A DNA stretch of 64,000 bases, from assembly GCF_001189295.1 (NCBI RefSeq), contig NZ_CP012159.1, positions 7,619,001-7,683,000 on the forward strand, read 5' to 3'. Each line of letters opens with the position of its first letter. Position 1 is the first letter of the stretch. The DNA comes from Chondromyces crocatus. GTDB lineage: Bacteria > Myxococcota_A > Polyangia > Polyangiales > Polyangiaceae. Below are positions 44,984-54,404 of the stretch, piece by piece. The position numbers and the translations under genes are program-made. Below the pieces are notes generated by a model. It made no database searches, was not told the origin of the DNA, and saw only the letters and a list, made by a program, of their open reading frames with translations.

Positions 44984-45955
44984 TCAGTCCGGAAGCAGCA
45001 GGATCTTTCCCGACGTGGCGCGTCCCCCGAGGGCCGAATGCGCTTCGGCCGCCTGGGCCAGGGGATACGTCACACCAATGCGGAGGGTCAGCTCTCCTTT
45101 CTGAATGCCGAGCAGCACGTCACTCGCGCGGGTGAGCAGATCTTCCCGGGTCGCCGTGTAATCTCCGAGCGTGGGGCGCGTGAGGAACAACGAGCCGTGA
45201 CGCGCGAGGAGCTGCGGGTCGAATGGCCCCACCGGGCCACTCGACTGACCGTAGAGCACCAGCATCCCCCGACGTCGTAGACACGACAGGCTGCGCTCGA
45301 ACGTATCTCGTCCGACGGAGTCGTAGACCACCGAGACGCCCTTCCCTCCCACGAGCCGCTGCGTCTCTTCCGCGAAATCCTGCTGCGTGTAGACGATCAC
45401 CTCGTGGGCCCCCGCGTCTCGCGCGAGGGCCGCCTTCTCCTCTGTCGACACGGTCCCGATGACGAACGCCCCGGCGCGCCGGGCCATCTGGCAGAGCAGC
45501 AAGCCCACGCCCCCGGCAGCGGCGTGGATCAAGCACAGGTCCCCAGGACGAAGCGGCCACGTCGTCTTCGCCAGGTACTGGGCGGTCATCCCTTGCAGCA
45601 TGGCCGCGGCCGCCATGCGCGCATCGACCCCTTCCGGCACCGGGACCAGCTTGGAGGAAGGAATCACCACGTGCGACGCATAGGACCCAGGCCCGGCGGC
45701 CCACGCCACGCGCTCTCCGACCCCCACTTCGGTGACGCCCTCGCCGACGGCCTCGACCACACCGGCCCCTTCCAGCCCCAGGGGCATGGGCTGCGGCATG
45801 GGGTACTGACCACTCCGGTGGTAGATATCGATGAAATTGACCCCCGCAGCCTCGATGCGAACGAGCACCTCCCCCACCGCCGGCGCCGGCGTGGGGAGCT
45901 CTTCGAGCTTCAGGATCTCGGGGCCACCCGGCTGATGCGGTCGGATCGCGAACAT
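44984..45955 (-). CDS. Quinone oxidoreductase (zinc-independent MDR family)
   Basis: A 323-residue NADPH:quinone reductase-like protein of the medium-chain dehydrogenase/reductase superfamily. Motifs include VNFIDIYHRSGQYPMPQPMP (47-66), LGLEGAGVV, and the nucleotide-binding AAAGGVGLLLCQMA. The absence of the structural zinc-binding Cys cluster matches the QOR (qorA) subgroup. It should reduce quinones by one electron in the cytosol using NADPH. The ATG at 45955 is preferred because the preceding eight residues are not family-like. It converges on the cytochrome gene. Confidence 0.9.
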   Translation of the reverse strand: MFAIRPHQPGGPEILKLEELPTPAPAVGEVLVRIEAAGVNFIDIYHRSGQYPMPQPMPLGLEGAGVVEAVGEGVTEVGVGERVAWAAGPGSYASHVVIPSSKLVPVPEGVDARMAAAAMLQGMTAQYLAKTTWPLRPGDLCLIHAAAGGVGLLLCQMARRAGAFVIGTVSTEEKAALARDAGAHEVIVYTQQDFAEETQRLVGGKGVSVVYDSVGRDTFERSLSCLRRRGMLVLYGQSSGPVGPFDPQLLARHGSLFLTRPTLGDYTATREDLLTRASDVLLGIQKGELTLRIGVTYPLAQAAEAHSALGGRATSGKILLLPD

Positions 45956-46124
45956 GCTACGGGTGTCCCCGCGCAGCACACCGCTGTCAAGAAAGCCGGA
46001 TGGTGAGGCCCTTTTCAGGGCATCCCTGCGCTGTTATCGAAGCTCCGCCCCCCGAGAAGCCTTGACGACGAGGTGTGGGTGGGTAGGCTGCGAGCCCCTC
46101 GCTCAAGAAGGTCGAATTCACATC

Positions 46125-46304
46125 ATGGCGAACACTTCGAAGTGGAACGTGCGGTTGCGTCACGAGTGGCTTTCCTCCCCGCTCAAGAAGAAGCGTGTGA
46201 AGCGGAGCCAGAAGGCCCGGATCGGCCTCCTCGATGCGGAGAACCGCAAGGCAACCAAGGAAGAGAGGAAGCAGGCCTCGTCCGAGCAGCAAGCTGCGGG
46301 CTGA
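46125..46304 (+). CDS. Small basic protein, 59 aa
   Basis: ATG at 46125 follows GAAGG. The protein begins MANTSKWNVRLRHEW and continues with LKKKRVKRSQKARIGLL. It is very rich in Lys and Arg in the first two thirds and ends in a Glu/Gln/Ala-rich tail. Composition suggests binding to RNA or the ribosome, but I cannot name a family. It lies between a divergent quinone reductase gene and a converging hydrolase gene, so it has its own promoter. Confidence 0.6.
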   Translation: MANTSKWNVRLRHEWLSSPLKKKRVKRSQKARIGLLDAENRKATKEERKQASSEQQAAG

Positions 46305-46333
46305 GACCTCTCCTTTCTCGGCATGCCTCGACG

Positions 46334-46352
46334 CGACGCCGCCTCGGCGTCG
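46334..46352. terminator. GC-rich hairpin between converging genes
   Basis: CGACGCCG, loop CCT, CGGCGTCG: an 8-bp perfect stem between two converging genes. No T-run follows, so termination would have to work without a U-tract. Confidence 0.45.
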
Positions 46353-46398
46353 TGACCCCTCACCCGGCCGTCCTCTCTCTACGCCGGGTGGATGACGC

Positions 46399-47307
46399 TC
46401 AGCAGGCAAAGAACGACGTCAACGCTTCGTTCACTTCCTCTGGCCGCTCGCGCTGGAGAAAGTGTCCTGCGTTCACGATCTGTCGCGACTCGAAGCGACC
46501 TTCGTAGAAGCGCTCCTCTCCGCGACCACACGCCACGCCGATGCAGCCATCGTCCATGCCGTGAAGGCGAAGGGTCGCGACTGTCGTCGGCGCGAGCAGC
46601 AAGCGCCTCTCCGGCCCCGAGAGAACGCACGGGATGGCCCGGTAGTAGCCGAGCACCGGTCCGATGCGCTCACGGATGCCTCGCTTGACGGAGCGGAGCT
46701 CCTCCACCGAGGCAACGTGGCCAGGCGACCAGTCACGCCAGAGCCGGTCCACGAGCGCCAGATCGGCTGCGCGCAAGCGCGCCTCGGCGACGCCCGGTAT
46801 CTGAAAGAGGCCCATGTACCAGGAGCGTCGGAGCTGCGCCGGGGTGACCATCCGTGGCAGCAAGGCGCGCAGGTGAGGGATGGCCAGGGCGGCGAAATGC
46901 GAGACCCGATGAGGGGCGAGCGCCACGAGCGCAAAGCCCGCGACCGCCCCCCAGTCGTGTCCGACGAACCTCACGGGCGTCCCAGGTGAGAGCCGATCGG
47001 CGAGCGCGAGCAGATCGCGCGCGATGGTGACAGGGTCGTACCGACCGCTCCGCGGGACACCGCTCGGCGCGTAACCCCGCAGCGTGGGCGTCACCACGCG
47101 ATACCCGGCGGCGACCAGCGCTGGCACCTGTGCATGGAACGTCGTCGCGTCGTCGGGAAAGCCATGCGCCGCGATCACCAGAGGACGCGCAGCGATCGGC
47201 TCGACATCAGCACGAGCGGCCGCCGAGACAGCGGGTGGACGTTCGTCACTGACCTCGTACGCCAGCGTCACATCACCGAGATCGACGCGATGAGAAGCTC
47301 GCCACAC
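46399..47307 (-). CDS. Alpha/beta hydrolase, epoxide-hydrolase-like
   Basis: The fold is clear from AAHGFPDDATTFHAQ (oxyanion HGxP), RFVGHDWGAVAGF (nucleophile Asp in GHDWG, typical of epoxide hydrolases and haloalkane dehalogenases) and NAGHFLQRERPEEV (catalytic His). Cytosolic; it probably opens epoxides or hydrolyses esters. The start is uncertain: an ATG at 47466 would overlap the next gene and add 53 residues of unnatural composition, so a GTG at 47307 just before the first conserved strand is preferred. It converges on the small basic protein gene. Confidence 0.8.
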   Translation of the reverse strand: MWRASHRVDLGDVTLAYEVSDERPPAVSAAARADVEPIAARPLVIAAHGFPDDATTFHAQVPALVAAGYRVVTPTLRGYAPSGVPRSGRYDPVTIARDLLALADRLSPGTPVRFVGHDWGAVAGFALVALAPHRVSHFAALAIPHLRALLPRMVTPAQLRRSWYMGLFQIPGVAEARLRAADLALVDRLWRDWSPGHVASVEELRSVKRGIRERIGPVLGYYRAIPCVLSGPERRLLLAPTTVATLRLHGMDDGCIGVACGRGEERFYEGRFESRQIVNAGHFLQRERPEEVNEALTSFFAC

Positions 47308-47432
47308 GTGGATGTCGGCGGAGGATAGCCGATGAGGTGGCGCAGCAAGAAGAGCGCCTTCGAGCCGTTCGGCTGACTTCGGTGTTCTGGAGCAAGCGCC
47401 GCGGAGGCCTCCGAGGCGCCTTGGGTGGGATG

Positions 47433-48800
47433 CTACTTGCCCTTGGCAGAGCACTGCATGTTGCACATCAGATCGTCAGGACGGCAGCCGCAGTTCCCAC
47501 GGGCAGGCGGCTTGGCCGTCGCCGCCGGCGTCGCTGCGGTGGGAGGCTTCGACGCAGCGCCGCTCCCGGAGCCCGACTTCGTGGTGCTTCCACCGCTCGC
47601 CGGACGCGAGGTGACCGGCTTCGACGCGGCCACGGCACTCGCGCTCGCGCTCGCCGTCGGTGCCGCCGCCGTGGCCCCTGGATCGATCGCGCTCGGCGTG
47701 GGCTCGGGCGTGGGCTCGGGCGTGGGCGCCGTGGTCTGCACGGGCGCTGGCGTCTCGGCCCCCGTCGTCTGCACCTGCGGATCTCCCCCCTTGGCGGCGA
47801 AGAACGCACCAGCGATGGCCAGACCTGCCACTGCGATCCCGACGCCCACGAACATCGGGCCTCGGTTCTTGGGGGGCGTGTCGGCGATGGGCGCAACCGA
47901 CGGCGCGGCCGATGCGGGCGCGCCGAGGGCACCGATCGGCGCGCTGAGCTGGAACAGCCCGCCGTCATCCTGCACGATCGCGGCTGCAGGCGAGGGAGCG
48001 GGCGCCCCTGCTGCCAGCGCCTTCAGATCGATGAGGCCCGAGTCGTCGCCGCGCGCCGTCGTCTTCGCTGGAGGCGAAGCCGAGACCGTCGACGACTTCG
48101 ACGTGAGGGCCGACAGCGAAAACAGGACCGAATTCTCCTCCCTGCGCCCCGCGCCACCGCCACCGCTGAAGAGCGGCGCGCTCGTGGCCACGTCGTCGCT
48201 GGGTCGCTGCGACTCCCGCCCGCCCGCGCCGAAGAGATCGGCGCTCGGCTTGGCAGGATCCCGACGCGCTGCGCGCGGTGCGGAGGCAGCCACCGCCTCG
48301 GCCGACACCCCGCCCCCCGAGGAGGGCCCTGCTCCGTAGCCCGACGTGGCGCCGTATGCGGGCGCAGCAGCCGCGCTCGGAGCGGCCACGGGCTCAGAGG
48401 CCGTGCTGTAGGCAGGTGCAACGTCAGCCGACGTGCCACCGCTCAACGCGGACACGATCGACTCGACCTGCCCGAGCGGTTGCCAGTCCGCCATTCCATC
48501 CGCCCACACGTATGTATCGGCGGTGACGGCGCCGCTCTGGTAGAGCGACACGAGCTCCGGGAGCGACAGCGTGCGCTGATCTCCCTCGGCCACGTTGACC
48601 AGGTACGTCGTGGCGTCGCCCGGAACTCCGGCGGCCGACACCGGATCGGCGATGCCGCCTCCAGTCCCGGCCACCGCCCCGGAGCTGTTCACCAGGATCG
48701 TCGCACCGCACTTGCGGCACTTGATCTTGACGGTTTTGCCTTGGACCTTCTCGTCCGAGACCGTGTACTTCGACTGGCAGGACTGGCAGGTGATCTTCAT
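47433..48800 (-). CDS. Zinc-ribbon/GYF membrane protein, GltJ-like N-terminal half
   Basis: The ATG at 48800 starts a zinc ribbon with CQSC and CRKC (Cys5, 8, 28, 31), then a GYF_2 domain (about 64-115, with TYVWADGMADWQPL). A long Ala/Pro/Ser-rich linker contains three similar short motifs: ENSVLFSLSAL (222-232), DDSGLIDLKAL (252-262) and DDGGLFQLSAP (278-288). One membrane helix lies near 316-336, followed by a Pro/Thr/Ser-rich tail ending in six Cys. In Myxococcus the gliding protein GltJ combines the same zinc ribbon and GYF with a TonB-C domain. This protein lacks TonB-C, so it is a relative rather than an orthologue. Confidence 0.8.
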   Translation of the reverse strand: MKITCQSCQSKYTVSDEKVQGKTVKIKCRKCGATILVNSSGAVAGTGGGIADPVSAAGVPGDATTYLVNVAEGDQRTLSLPELVSLYQSGAVTADTYVWADGMADWQPLGQVESIVSALSGGTSADVAPAYSTASEPVAAPSAAAAPAYGATSGYGAGPSSGGGVSAEAVAASAPRAARRDPAKPSADLFGAGGRESQRPSDDVATSAPLFSGGGGAGRREENSVLFSLSALTSKSSTVSASPPAKTTARGDDSGLIDLKALAAGAPAPSPAAAIVQDDGGLFQLSAPIGALGAPASAAPSVAPIADTPPKNRGPMFVGVGIAVAGLAIAGAFFAAKGGDPQVQTTGAETPAPVQTTAPTPEPTPEPTPSAIDPGATAAAPTASASASAVAASKPVTSRPASGGSTTKSGSGSGAASKPPTAATPAATAKPPARGNCGCRPDDLMCNMQCSAKGK

Positions 48801-49094
48801 GAGGGCTTCGCTCGCAGGGGCTGGCTCCGACGAGGCATGAGACGAGTGTAACCCGGCCGCGTGCCTCTTTGCCCGATTCCTGACGGACGTCTTGCGCGGA
48901 TGGTCTCGCTGCGCGCCCCACAAGATTACTCAGGTCTGCGGCGAGAGGTAAGCCCAAGCCGACGCATCACGTGCGTGTCTCAGCTTTTCTGCCTTCTCCG
49001 GCTCGAACAGCGACCGGAAAAGCCGCGGCGCACATGCCTCGGGAGCAACTGTGCCAGCGTCTCCCACCCCCGTGCCCCCCCTTTGCGAGACGGA

Positions 49095-51176
49095 TCACGT
49101 CGCGTCGCGAGTTCCTCCTTCGTCACCCGCGTGCTCCTCGGTGCTGGCTTGGACCTCGTCGGCTCCCTCCTGCGGCTCGGTCTCGCCCGCCTCTTGCGGC
49201 TCGGCCGCTTCCGGCGCCCCTTGCGCCTCCTGTCCTCCAACGTGCTCACCGTAAGCCTGGAGCTTGGAGTAGAGGCCACGTCGGCTGATGCCGAGCACCC
49301 GCGCCGCGCGTTGCTTGTTGCCGCGAACCGCCTCCAGCGTCAGCAGGATGAGCTGCCGCTCGGCGTCCGCCAGCCGTGTCCCCACGGGCAACCGGAGCAC
49401 CAGCGGATGCTCCCCTGCATCACCACTCTCTCGGGTAGGCTCGTGCTCCCGCACGCCGCCCTCCGCTGTCCGCGGCACCTGTCCGAGGGGAGGGGTCGCG
49501 ACCACCGGCATGGGAGTCGCGATCCGCGGCTCACCGACGAGGGTCGACGACACCGTCGTCACCGGACCCGCCGACGACAGCGTCGCCGGTTCTGCCCCGG
49601 CATCCAGGTGGGTGACCAGGGTCCCCGGTGTCCTCTGCGGGTCGAAGGTAGGCGCAGCCCATCCCGAGATGGTCCCATCTGCCGAGAGCGGCGCCGTCCC
49701 CGCGTTGATCGACGGGGGCGTGCCCCCCTCTGGAGCGCGACCTTGCGGCCACGCGGCGTTCACGTTCCACGAGCCGGGGCCCGCCTCCGAGCGCGGCGGA
49801 GCCTGACCAGGCCAGCTCGCGGCCACCCCGGAAGGTACCCCTGCCGTACTCGACGGCACGGGCGCTCGGCCTTGCGCCTCCGAGCGCGGCCCGTGTGCGT
49901 GGCCAGCCCGCCGCTCGATGCGGCCCTGACCGATCTGGACATCGTCCGCGCCCACGATCTCGCCTGGCGCGAACAGCGCCGTCTGCTCCATGACGTTACG
50001 CAACTCGCGCACGTTGCCGGGCCAATCGTGCTCCCCCAGCCGCTGGATCGCCGCCTCGCTGAGCCGACGCGCCGGCGTGCCGTAGCGACGCGCGAACTTC
50101 ACCAGGTAGCGCTCGCCGATCGGATGCACGTCCTCACGCCGCTCCCGGAGCGGCGGCAAGGTGATCGTGAAGACGTTGAGCCGGTAGTACAGATCTTCTC
50201 GGAAGACGTTCTCGTCCACCAGGTCGAGCAGATCCTTGTTCGTCGCTGCGACCACCCGCACGTCGGCCTCGATCTCTTTGCGCCCACCGACCCGGGTGAA
50301 GCGGTAGGTCTCGAGCACGCGCAGCAAGCTGACCTGGACCGCCGAGTCCATCGTCCCCACCTCGTCGAGGAAGATGGTCCCGCCCGCGGCCGCTTCGAAT
50401 TTTCCTTCTGCGGCAGAGAACGCCCCGGTGAACGATCCCTTCTCGTGGCCGAAGAGTTCGCTGCCGATCAGCTCACGCGGGATCGCCCCCGTGTGCACCG
50501 GCACGAACGGCCCGTTGCGGCGGCGGCTCCGGTTGTGGATCGCGCGCGCCACCAGCTCCTTGCCCGTCCCGCTCTCGCCGACGATCAGCACCGGCGCCAT
50601 GGTCGCGCCGACACGCTCGATGCGCGCGAAGACATCGCGCATCTTCTGCGAGCCACCGATCATGCCCTCGAAGACGAGCTGACCGTCCTCCTCATCGCCG
50701 AGTGCCACCGGCACACCGTCCGAGCGCAAGAGCTCCCGAACGAGCGAGACCAGGCGCGCCGGATCCAGCGGCTTCTGCAGGTAGTCGGCAGCACCGAGCT
50801 TCAGAGCATCCACCGCGCTGGCGATCGAGCCCGACCCGGTGACCATCACCACAGCCGGCGGAGGTACCTTAGGCTCGGGCGCCTCGGGGTCGCGCGTGTT
50901 CAGGCGCCGCATCAGATCCACACCGGTCATGCCGGGGAGGTTCAGGTCCGTGACCAGCACGTCGGCTGGCGTCCGCTGATGCACCTCGAGTGCTTGCTCC
51001 CCGCTCGATGCAACCACCACCTCCAGCCCTTCGTGGCGAAGCACCGCCTCGAGGATGGCGGCCTGATCGGGCTCGTCCTCCACGAGAAGCACACGACCGG
51101 CGCTGTTCCCACGATGCGTGGGCCGCGTGGGGCTACGAGGAGTCGCCAGGTAACCTTCGTTCGGACCCAACATCAT
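49095..51176 (-). CDS. NtrC-family sigma-54-dependent response regulator
   Basis: Residues 28-150 are a receiver domain with phospho-acceptor Asp77 (LVTDLNLPG). Residues 165-400 are the AAA+ sigma-54-activator domain: GESGTGKE (Walker A), GSFTGAF (sigma-54 contact loop), GGTIFLDE (Walker B). A Pro/Ala/Ser/Thr-rich insert of about 170 residues separates it from the C-terminal Fis-type helix-turn-helix (NKQRAARVLGISRRGLYSKL). The protein ends in an acidic tail of 40 residues. The long linker is unusual for the family. No histidine kinase is adjacent, so the partner is encoded elsewhere. Confidence 0.9.
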   Translation of the reverse strand: MMLGPNEGYLATPRSPTRPTHRGNSAGRVLLVEDEPDQAAILEAVLRHEGLEVVVASSGEQALEVHQRTPADVLVTDLNLPGMTGVDLMRRLNTRDPEAPEPKVPPPAVVMVTGSGSIASAVDALKLGAADYLQKPLDPARLVSLVRELLRSDGVPVALGDEEDGQLVFEGMIGGSQKMRDVFARIERVGATMAPVLIVGESGTGKELVARAIHNRSRRRNGPFVPVHTGAIPRELIGSELFGHEKGSFTGAFSAAEGKFEAAAGGTIFLDEVGTMDSAVQVSLLRVLETYRFTRVGGRKEIEADVRVVAATNKDLLDLVDENVFREDLYYRLNVFTITLPPLRERREDVHPIGERYLVKFARRYGTPARRLSEAAIQRLGEHDWPGNVRELRNVMEQTALFAPGEIVGADDVQIGQGRIERRAGHAHGPRSEAQGRAPVPSSTAGVPSGVAASWPGQAPPRSEAGPGSWNVNAAWPQGRAPEGGTPPSINAGTAPLSADGTISGWAAPTFDPQRTPGTLVTHLDAGAEPATLSSAGPVTTVSSTLVGEPRIATPMPVVATPPLGQVPRTAEGGVREHEPTRESGDAGEHPLVLRLPVGTRLADAERQLILLTLEAVRGNKQRAARVLGISRRGLYSKLQAYGEHVGGQEAQGAPEAAEPQEAGETEPQEGADEVQASTEEHAGDEGGTRDAT

Positions 51177-51448
51177 CTCTCCCTGATCCTGCTGATCCTG
51201 AGCCTGCGAGGTGGACCCGAACGGCGATTCGGGCCCAAGAAACGTACCGCCTAACTTGTAGCCTCCGTCCGCTCCTCATCAACTCAGGAGTTACCTCCAT
51301 CTAGGAGCAAGGGGGCCCTCAACCAGCCGTCCTGGGGCCACGCAAACGACCCCGGAGCGCACCCGCCATCGACCCGCTCCAGGATGAACCCTCGAACGGC
51401 GTGGAGCAACGCGGGCGCCTCGCTCTCGCCACGCGACCGCGTGGTCGC

Positions 51449-53023
51449 TCACCAGCGCACGGCGATTCCGCGCGCGATCCTGTCGGCGAGCGCCATGCAC
51501 GTCAGCATCGGGTTCACCGCCGGACTACCGGGAAACACACTCGTGTCGGCGACGTACACATTTTCCGTCTCGTGACACCGCCCCCACTCGTCCACCACGC
51601 CATCACGCGCCTGATGGGACATGCGCGCCGTCCCGAAGGCGTGGTTCCCCGCGGTGATGGTGTGCCGTGCGGTGAGCTTCATCTGCCGCAGGACCTCCGC
51701 CTCTTCCCGCGACTTCAGCAGATCGGGGACGCCGAACAGCCCGGGCATGACCGCCTCCGCCCCCGCCGCCCAGCAGATGTCGGAGAGATACCCCAGCCCG
51801 CGCTGCAGCCGCTCCACATCCCGCTGATCCAGGTCGAACCGGATGTCCGGCTCCAGGGTCCCCCGTCGCAGGCGCACGGACCCACGCGACCGCTCCGCAG
51901 CGATGATCACATCGAAGGGAGCCATCCGGTCGTAGGCCTGGAAGTAGCGCTGCAGCTCGTGCCCCAGCCCAGGAAAGCGTGCCGCGAGCACCGCGGGCGG
52001 CGACCAGAGCACCTCCAGCTTCAGCCCTTCCTCCAGGAAGTGCAGCGAGTGGTACCCCTGCGTCGCCCCCGCCCACGGATCGATCCGCTCCGGGAACACC
52101 GCCATCACTGCCAGCCCCGGGTGGAGTTGCAGCTCCCGCCCCACATAGCCGCTCGAGTTCCCCACCCCGCTCCGGAGCAGCAAGAGCGGTGTCGCCATGC
52201 ACCCGGCCGCGAGCACCACGGTGTCGGCATGGATCGTCGCCATGTGCGTCTCCCGCCCCGTGAACGGCTCCACCACCCGGCCCCGCATTCCCACCGCGCG
52301 CCGCCCCTCCATGATCAACCGCTCCGCACGCACGCTCGAGAACACCCGCGCCCCCGCCCGGATCGCCGCAGGCACGTACGACACGTCCATCGATCGCTTC
52401 GCCCCGTGCCGGCAGCCCGTGAAGCACTCCGCCGACCCCTTGCATCCACGCACGTTCCGGAACGTCGGCTCGCTCGATAGACCGAGCGCATCACACCCCT
52501 GCTTGAACAGGAGGTTGCGCCGCCCCATCACCTCCTGCGCGGTCGGCTCCACGCCGAGGAACGCCTCGACCCGCTCGTAGTGGGGATCCAGCGCCTCGCG
52601 CGTGATCGACGACGTGCCCGACACCTCTCCCCACTTGTCGAACACCCACGCTGGCGAGCGCGCGCAGATCGCCGAGTTCATCACCGACCCCCCCCCGAGC
52701 GCGATGGCCTGCATCGTCGGGATGAACGTCTGCCCGCGCGTCGTCCGCATCCCGCCTTCGCGCAGCATGCGGGACATCGACTCGCCCGCCTCCTGCCGGA
52801 AGTCCTTCAGCCCGAAGGGCGGCCCCTCCTCGAGCAGGATCACGTCCCTGCCCGCCTCGGCGAGCTCCTTCGCCACCACCGCGCCGCTCGGCCCCGAGCC
52901 GACGACCAGCACCTCGCACCGCGCCCGCAGCTCACCTCGGTAATCCGCGAACACCTTCACACCGGCGTGCGGATCCATCGAAGGCCGCTCCGGTGCGCGT
53001 GCCTCCAGAGGGAGCGTCCTCAT
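51449..53023 (-). CDS. GMC-family flavoprotein oxidoreductase
   Basis: A 524-residue flavoenzyme. The FAD-binding motif is LVVGSGPSGAVVAKELAEAG (near 38-57). The GMC signature with GGGSVMNSAIC follows, and the C-terminal catalytic region has AGNHAFGTARMS, containing the active-site His, and PAVNPMLTCMALADR. The Cys-containing GCRHGAKRSMDVSYVP segment resembles fatty-alcohol-oxidase-like members. It should oxidise a hydroxyl substrate, passing electrons to the membrane through its neighbour. It overlaps the upstream gene by 4 bp (ATGA). Confidence 0.85.
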   Translation of the reverse strand: MRTLPLEARAPERPSMDPHAGVKVFADYRGELRARCEVLVVGSGPSGAVVAKELAEAGRDVILLEEGPPFGLKDFRQEAGESMSRMLREGGMRTTRGQTFIPTMQAIALGGGSVMNSAICARSPAWVFDKWGEVSGTSSITREALDPHYERVEAFLGVEPTAQEVMGRRNLLFKQGCDALGLSSEPTFRNVRGCKGSAECFTGCRHGAKRSMDVSYVPAAIRAGARVFSSVRAERLIMEGRRAVGMRGRVVEPFTGRETHMATIHADTVVLAAGCMATPLLLLRSGVGNSSGYVGRELQLHPGLAVMAVFPERIDPWAGATQGYHSLHFLEEGLKLEVLWSPPAVLAARFPGLGHELQRYFQAYDRMAPFDVIIAAERSRGSVRLRRGTLEPDIRFDLDQRDVERLQRGLGYLSDICWAAGAEAVMPGLFGVPDLLKSREEAEVLRQMKLTARHTITAGNHAFGTARMSHQARDGVVDEWGRCHETENVYVADTSVFPGSPAVNPMLTCMALADRIARGIAVRW

Positions 53024-53541
53024 GCCCGCGCCTCCCCGATCTCGATCCCCGGGATCCCGATCGCGCGCTGCACCCCCGCGTGCGCGAAGTACCCCATGGT
53101 GAGCATCATCCGCAGCGACACGAACGCCACCCGCCGGAAGTAAATCGGGCTCCCCGCCATCCTCGCCAGCGCCGCCCGCTGCTCCTCGGGGGAGAGCCGC
53201 GTGAACCTCGCGCGTCGCGGCCCCCAGATCCACGGCCCGTGCTCCACCAGCCGGAAGAGCAGCCGGATCAACGTGCGCGACCCCCTCGGGGCCCGCACCA
53301 GGTAACCGTCCATGTAAGAGACCAGGCCCGCCTCCGTCCCCGAGACCGGGATCGGCCCGGCCGGCGGGAACAGCGCATCCGCGCAGGCCGAGATGATCGC
53401 CTGCTCCTTCGCCGACAGCACCCGCGTCCTCAAGCGGCTGCGCGGGTAACCCAGCGCCACCCCCTGCACTGCCAGCCCCAGCCCCATCATCCCCATCACC
53501 GTGATCACGATCCACGGAAGGAACTCCAACGCTTCGCTCAT
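53020..53541 (-). CDS. Membrane-anchored gluconate 2-dehydrogenase subunit 3-like protein
   Basis: 173 residues. An N-terminal membrane helix (about 8-30) anchors a domain with LSAKEQAIISACADALFPP, LFRLVEHGP and the helical end typical of gluconate 2-dehydrogenase subunit 3. In this family the small subunit partners with a GMC-type flavoprotein, which is exactly the next gene. Overlaps of 4 bp on both sides indicate a coupled three-gene operon. Confidence 0.75.
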   Translation of the reverse strand: MSEALEFLPWIVITVMGMMGLGLAVQGVALGYPRSRLRTRVLSAKEQAIISACADALFPPAGPIPVSGTEAGLVSYMDGYLVRAPRGSRTLIRLLFRLVEHGPWIWGPRRARFTRLSPEEQRAALARMAGSPIYFRRVAFVSLRMMLTMGYFAHAGVQRAIGIPGIEIGEARA

Positions 53542-54293
53542 GGCGTACCCCCTTTCCTCTTTGCATCGTCTTCACCCAGCGCCCGCGCCATCGCCCCCAG
53601 AATCTCTGCGTCCACCCGGGCGAGCCATGCCTCCAGGTGGAGCTCCGCCGCCTCGGCCTCACGCGCCTCGATCAGTTCCAGCAGACGCCCCATCGTCGGC
53701 TCGAAATCGCTCGGCGGCAGCCCGACGGCAGGCGCCAGCATCGCCTGCAGCTCACGCATCGGCGCCCAGAACGAGTTCGCCAGCCACACCGCCGGCCAGA
53801 TCCCGCTCGAGCACACGATGGCGCGGAACAGATCCAGCTCCATCAGCGCATGCCGCGCCGGATCCTTCTCCGAGGGGGCGCCCGCCAGGATCGAGCGCGC
53901 CTCCGCCATCGCGCCAGACGGCGCGTACCGCGCGGCCAGCCGCACCGCCTCCCGCGCGAGCATGGCGCGCAGCCGCAGAAGCTCCAGCGCCAGCGTCTCC
54001 ACGGGCCGATCGAACCGCCCCGCCAACACGTAGGGAGGCAGCAGTGCCGGCGTCCCATCTCGCCGGAAGTCCAGCACCAGCGCCCCCGATCCCCGGCGAC
54101 TCCTCACCACACCGAGGGCCGTCAAGTTTCGCAGTGCCTCCCGGATCGTGCTCCTCCCGCAACCCAGCTCTCCCGCCAGATCGGCCTCGGAGGGCAGCTT
54201 CAGCCCACTTGGATAAGTGCCTCCGACGATCCGGGCGAGGATGGCGTCCGTGACCCGCTGCAACTCCCCTGAAGGCGCCTGAACGAAGGACAC
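53538..54293 (-). CDS. GntR-family regulator, FadR subfamily
   Basis: An N-terminal winged helix (about 8-75) has LPSEADLAGELGCGRSTIREAL, typical of GntR, followed by a C-terminal all-helical FCD effector domain. FCD regulators bind carboxylic acids or fatty acyl compounds. The GTG start at 54293 is close to a GTCTGAC palindrome. It is the first gene of the operon with the two oxidoreductase subunits, so it probably controls them according to the substrate. Confidence 0.85.
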   Translation of the reverse strand: MSFVQAPSGELQRVTDAILARIVGGTYPSGLKLPSEADLAGELGCGRSTIREALRNLTALGVVRSRRGSGALVLDFRRDGTPALLPPYVLAGRFDRPVETLALELLRLRAMLAREAVRLAARYAPSGAMAEARSILAGAPSEKDPARHALMELDLFRAIVCSSGIWPAVWLANSFWAPMRELQAMLAPAVGLPPSDFEPTMGRLLELIEAREAEAAELHLEAWLARVDAEILGAMARALGEDDAKRKGGTP

Positions 54294-54305
54294 CCCGATA
54301 GATTA

Positions 54306-54312
54306 GTCTGAC
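54306..54312. promoter_or_regulatory. Candidate GntR operator core GTCTGAC
   Basis: The odd-length palindrome GTC-T-GAC lies 13 bases upstream of the regulator start, in the gap between divergent genes. Its GTC/GAC half-sites resemble FadR-type operators, but it is short and may be coincidental. Confidence 0.25.
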
Positions 54313-54404
54313 AGGTTCAGTGCGCAACCAGCTTCGCACCGCTGCGTAACACGGAAACCCTTGCGCAAACGCGAAGACACTGGGCTAGGTTCGACGCGGC
54401 ACCA

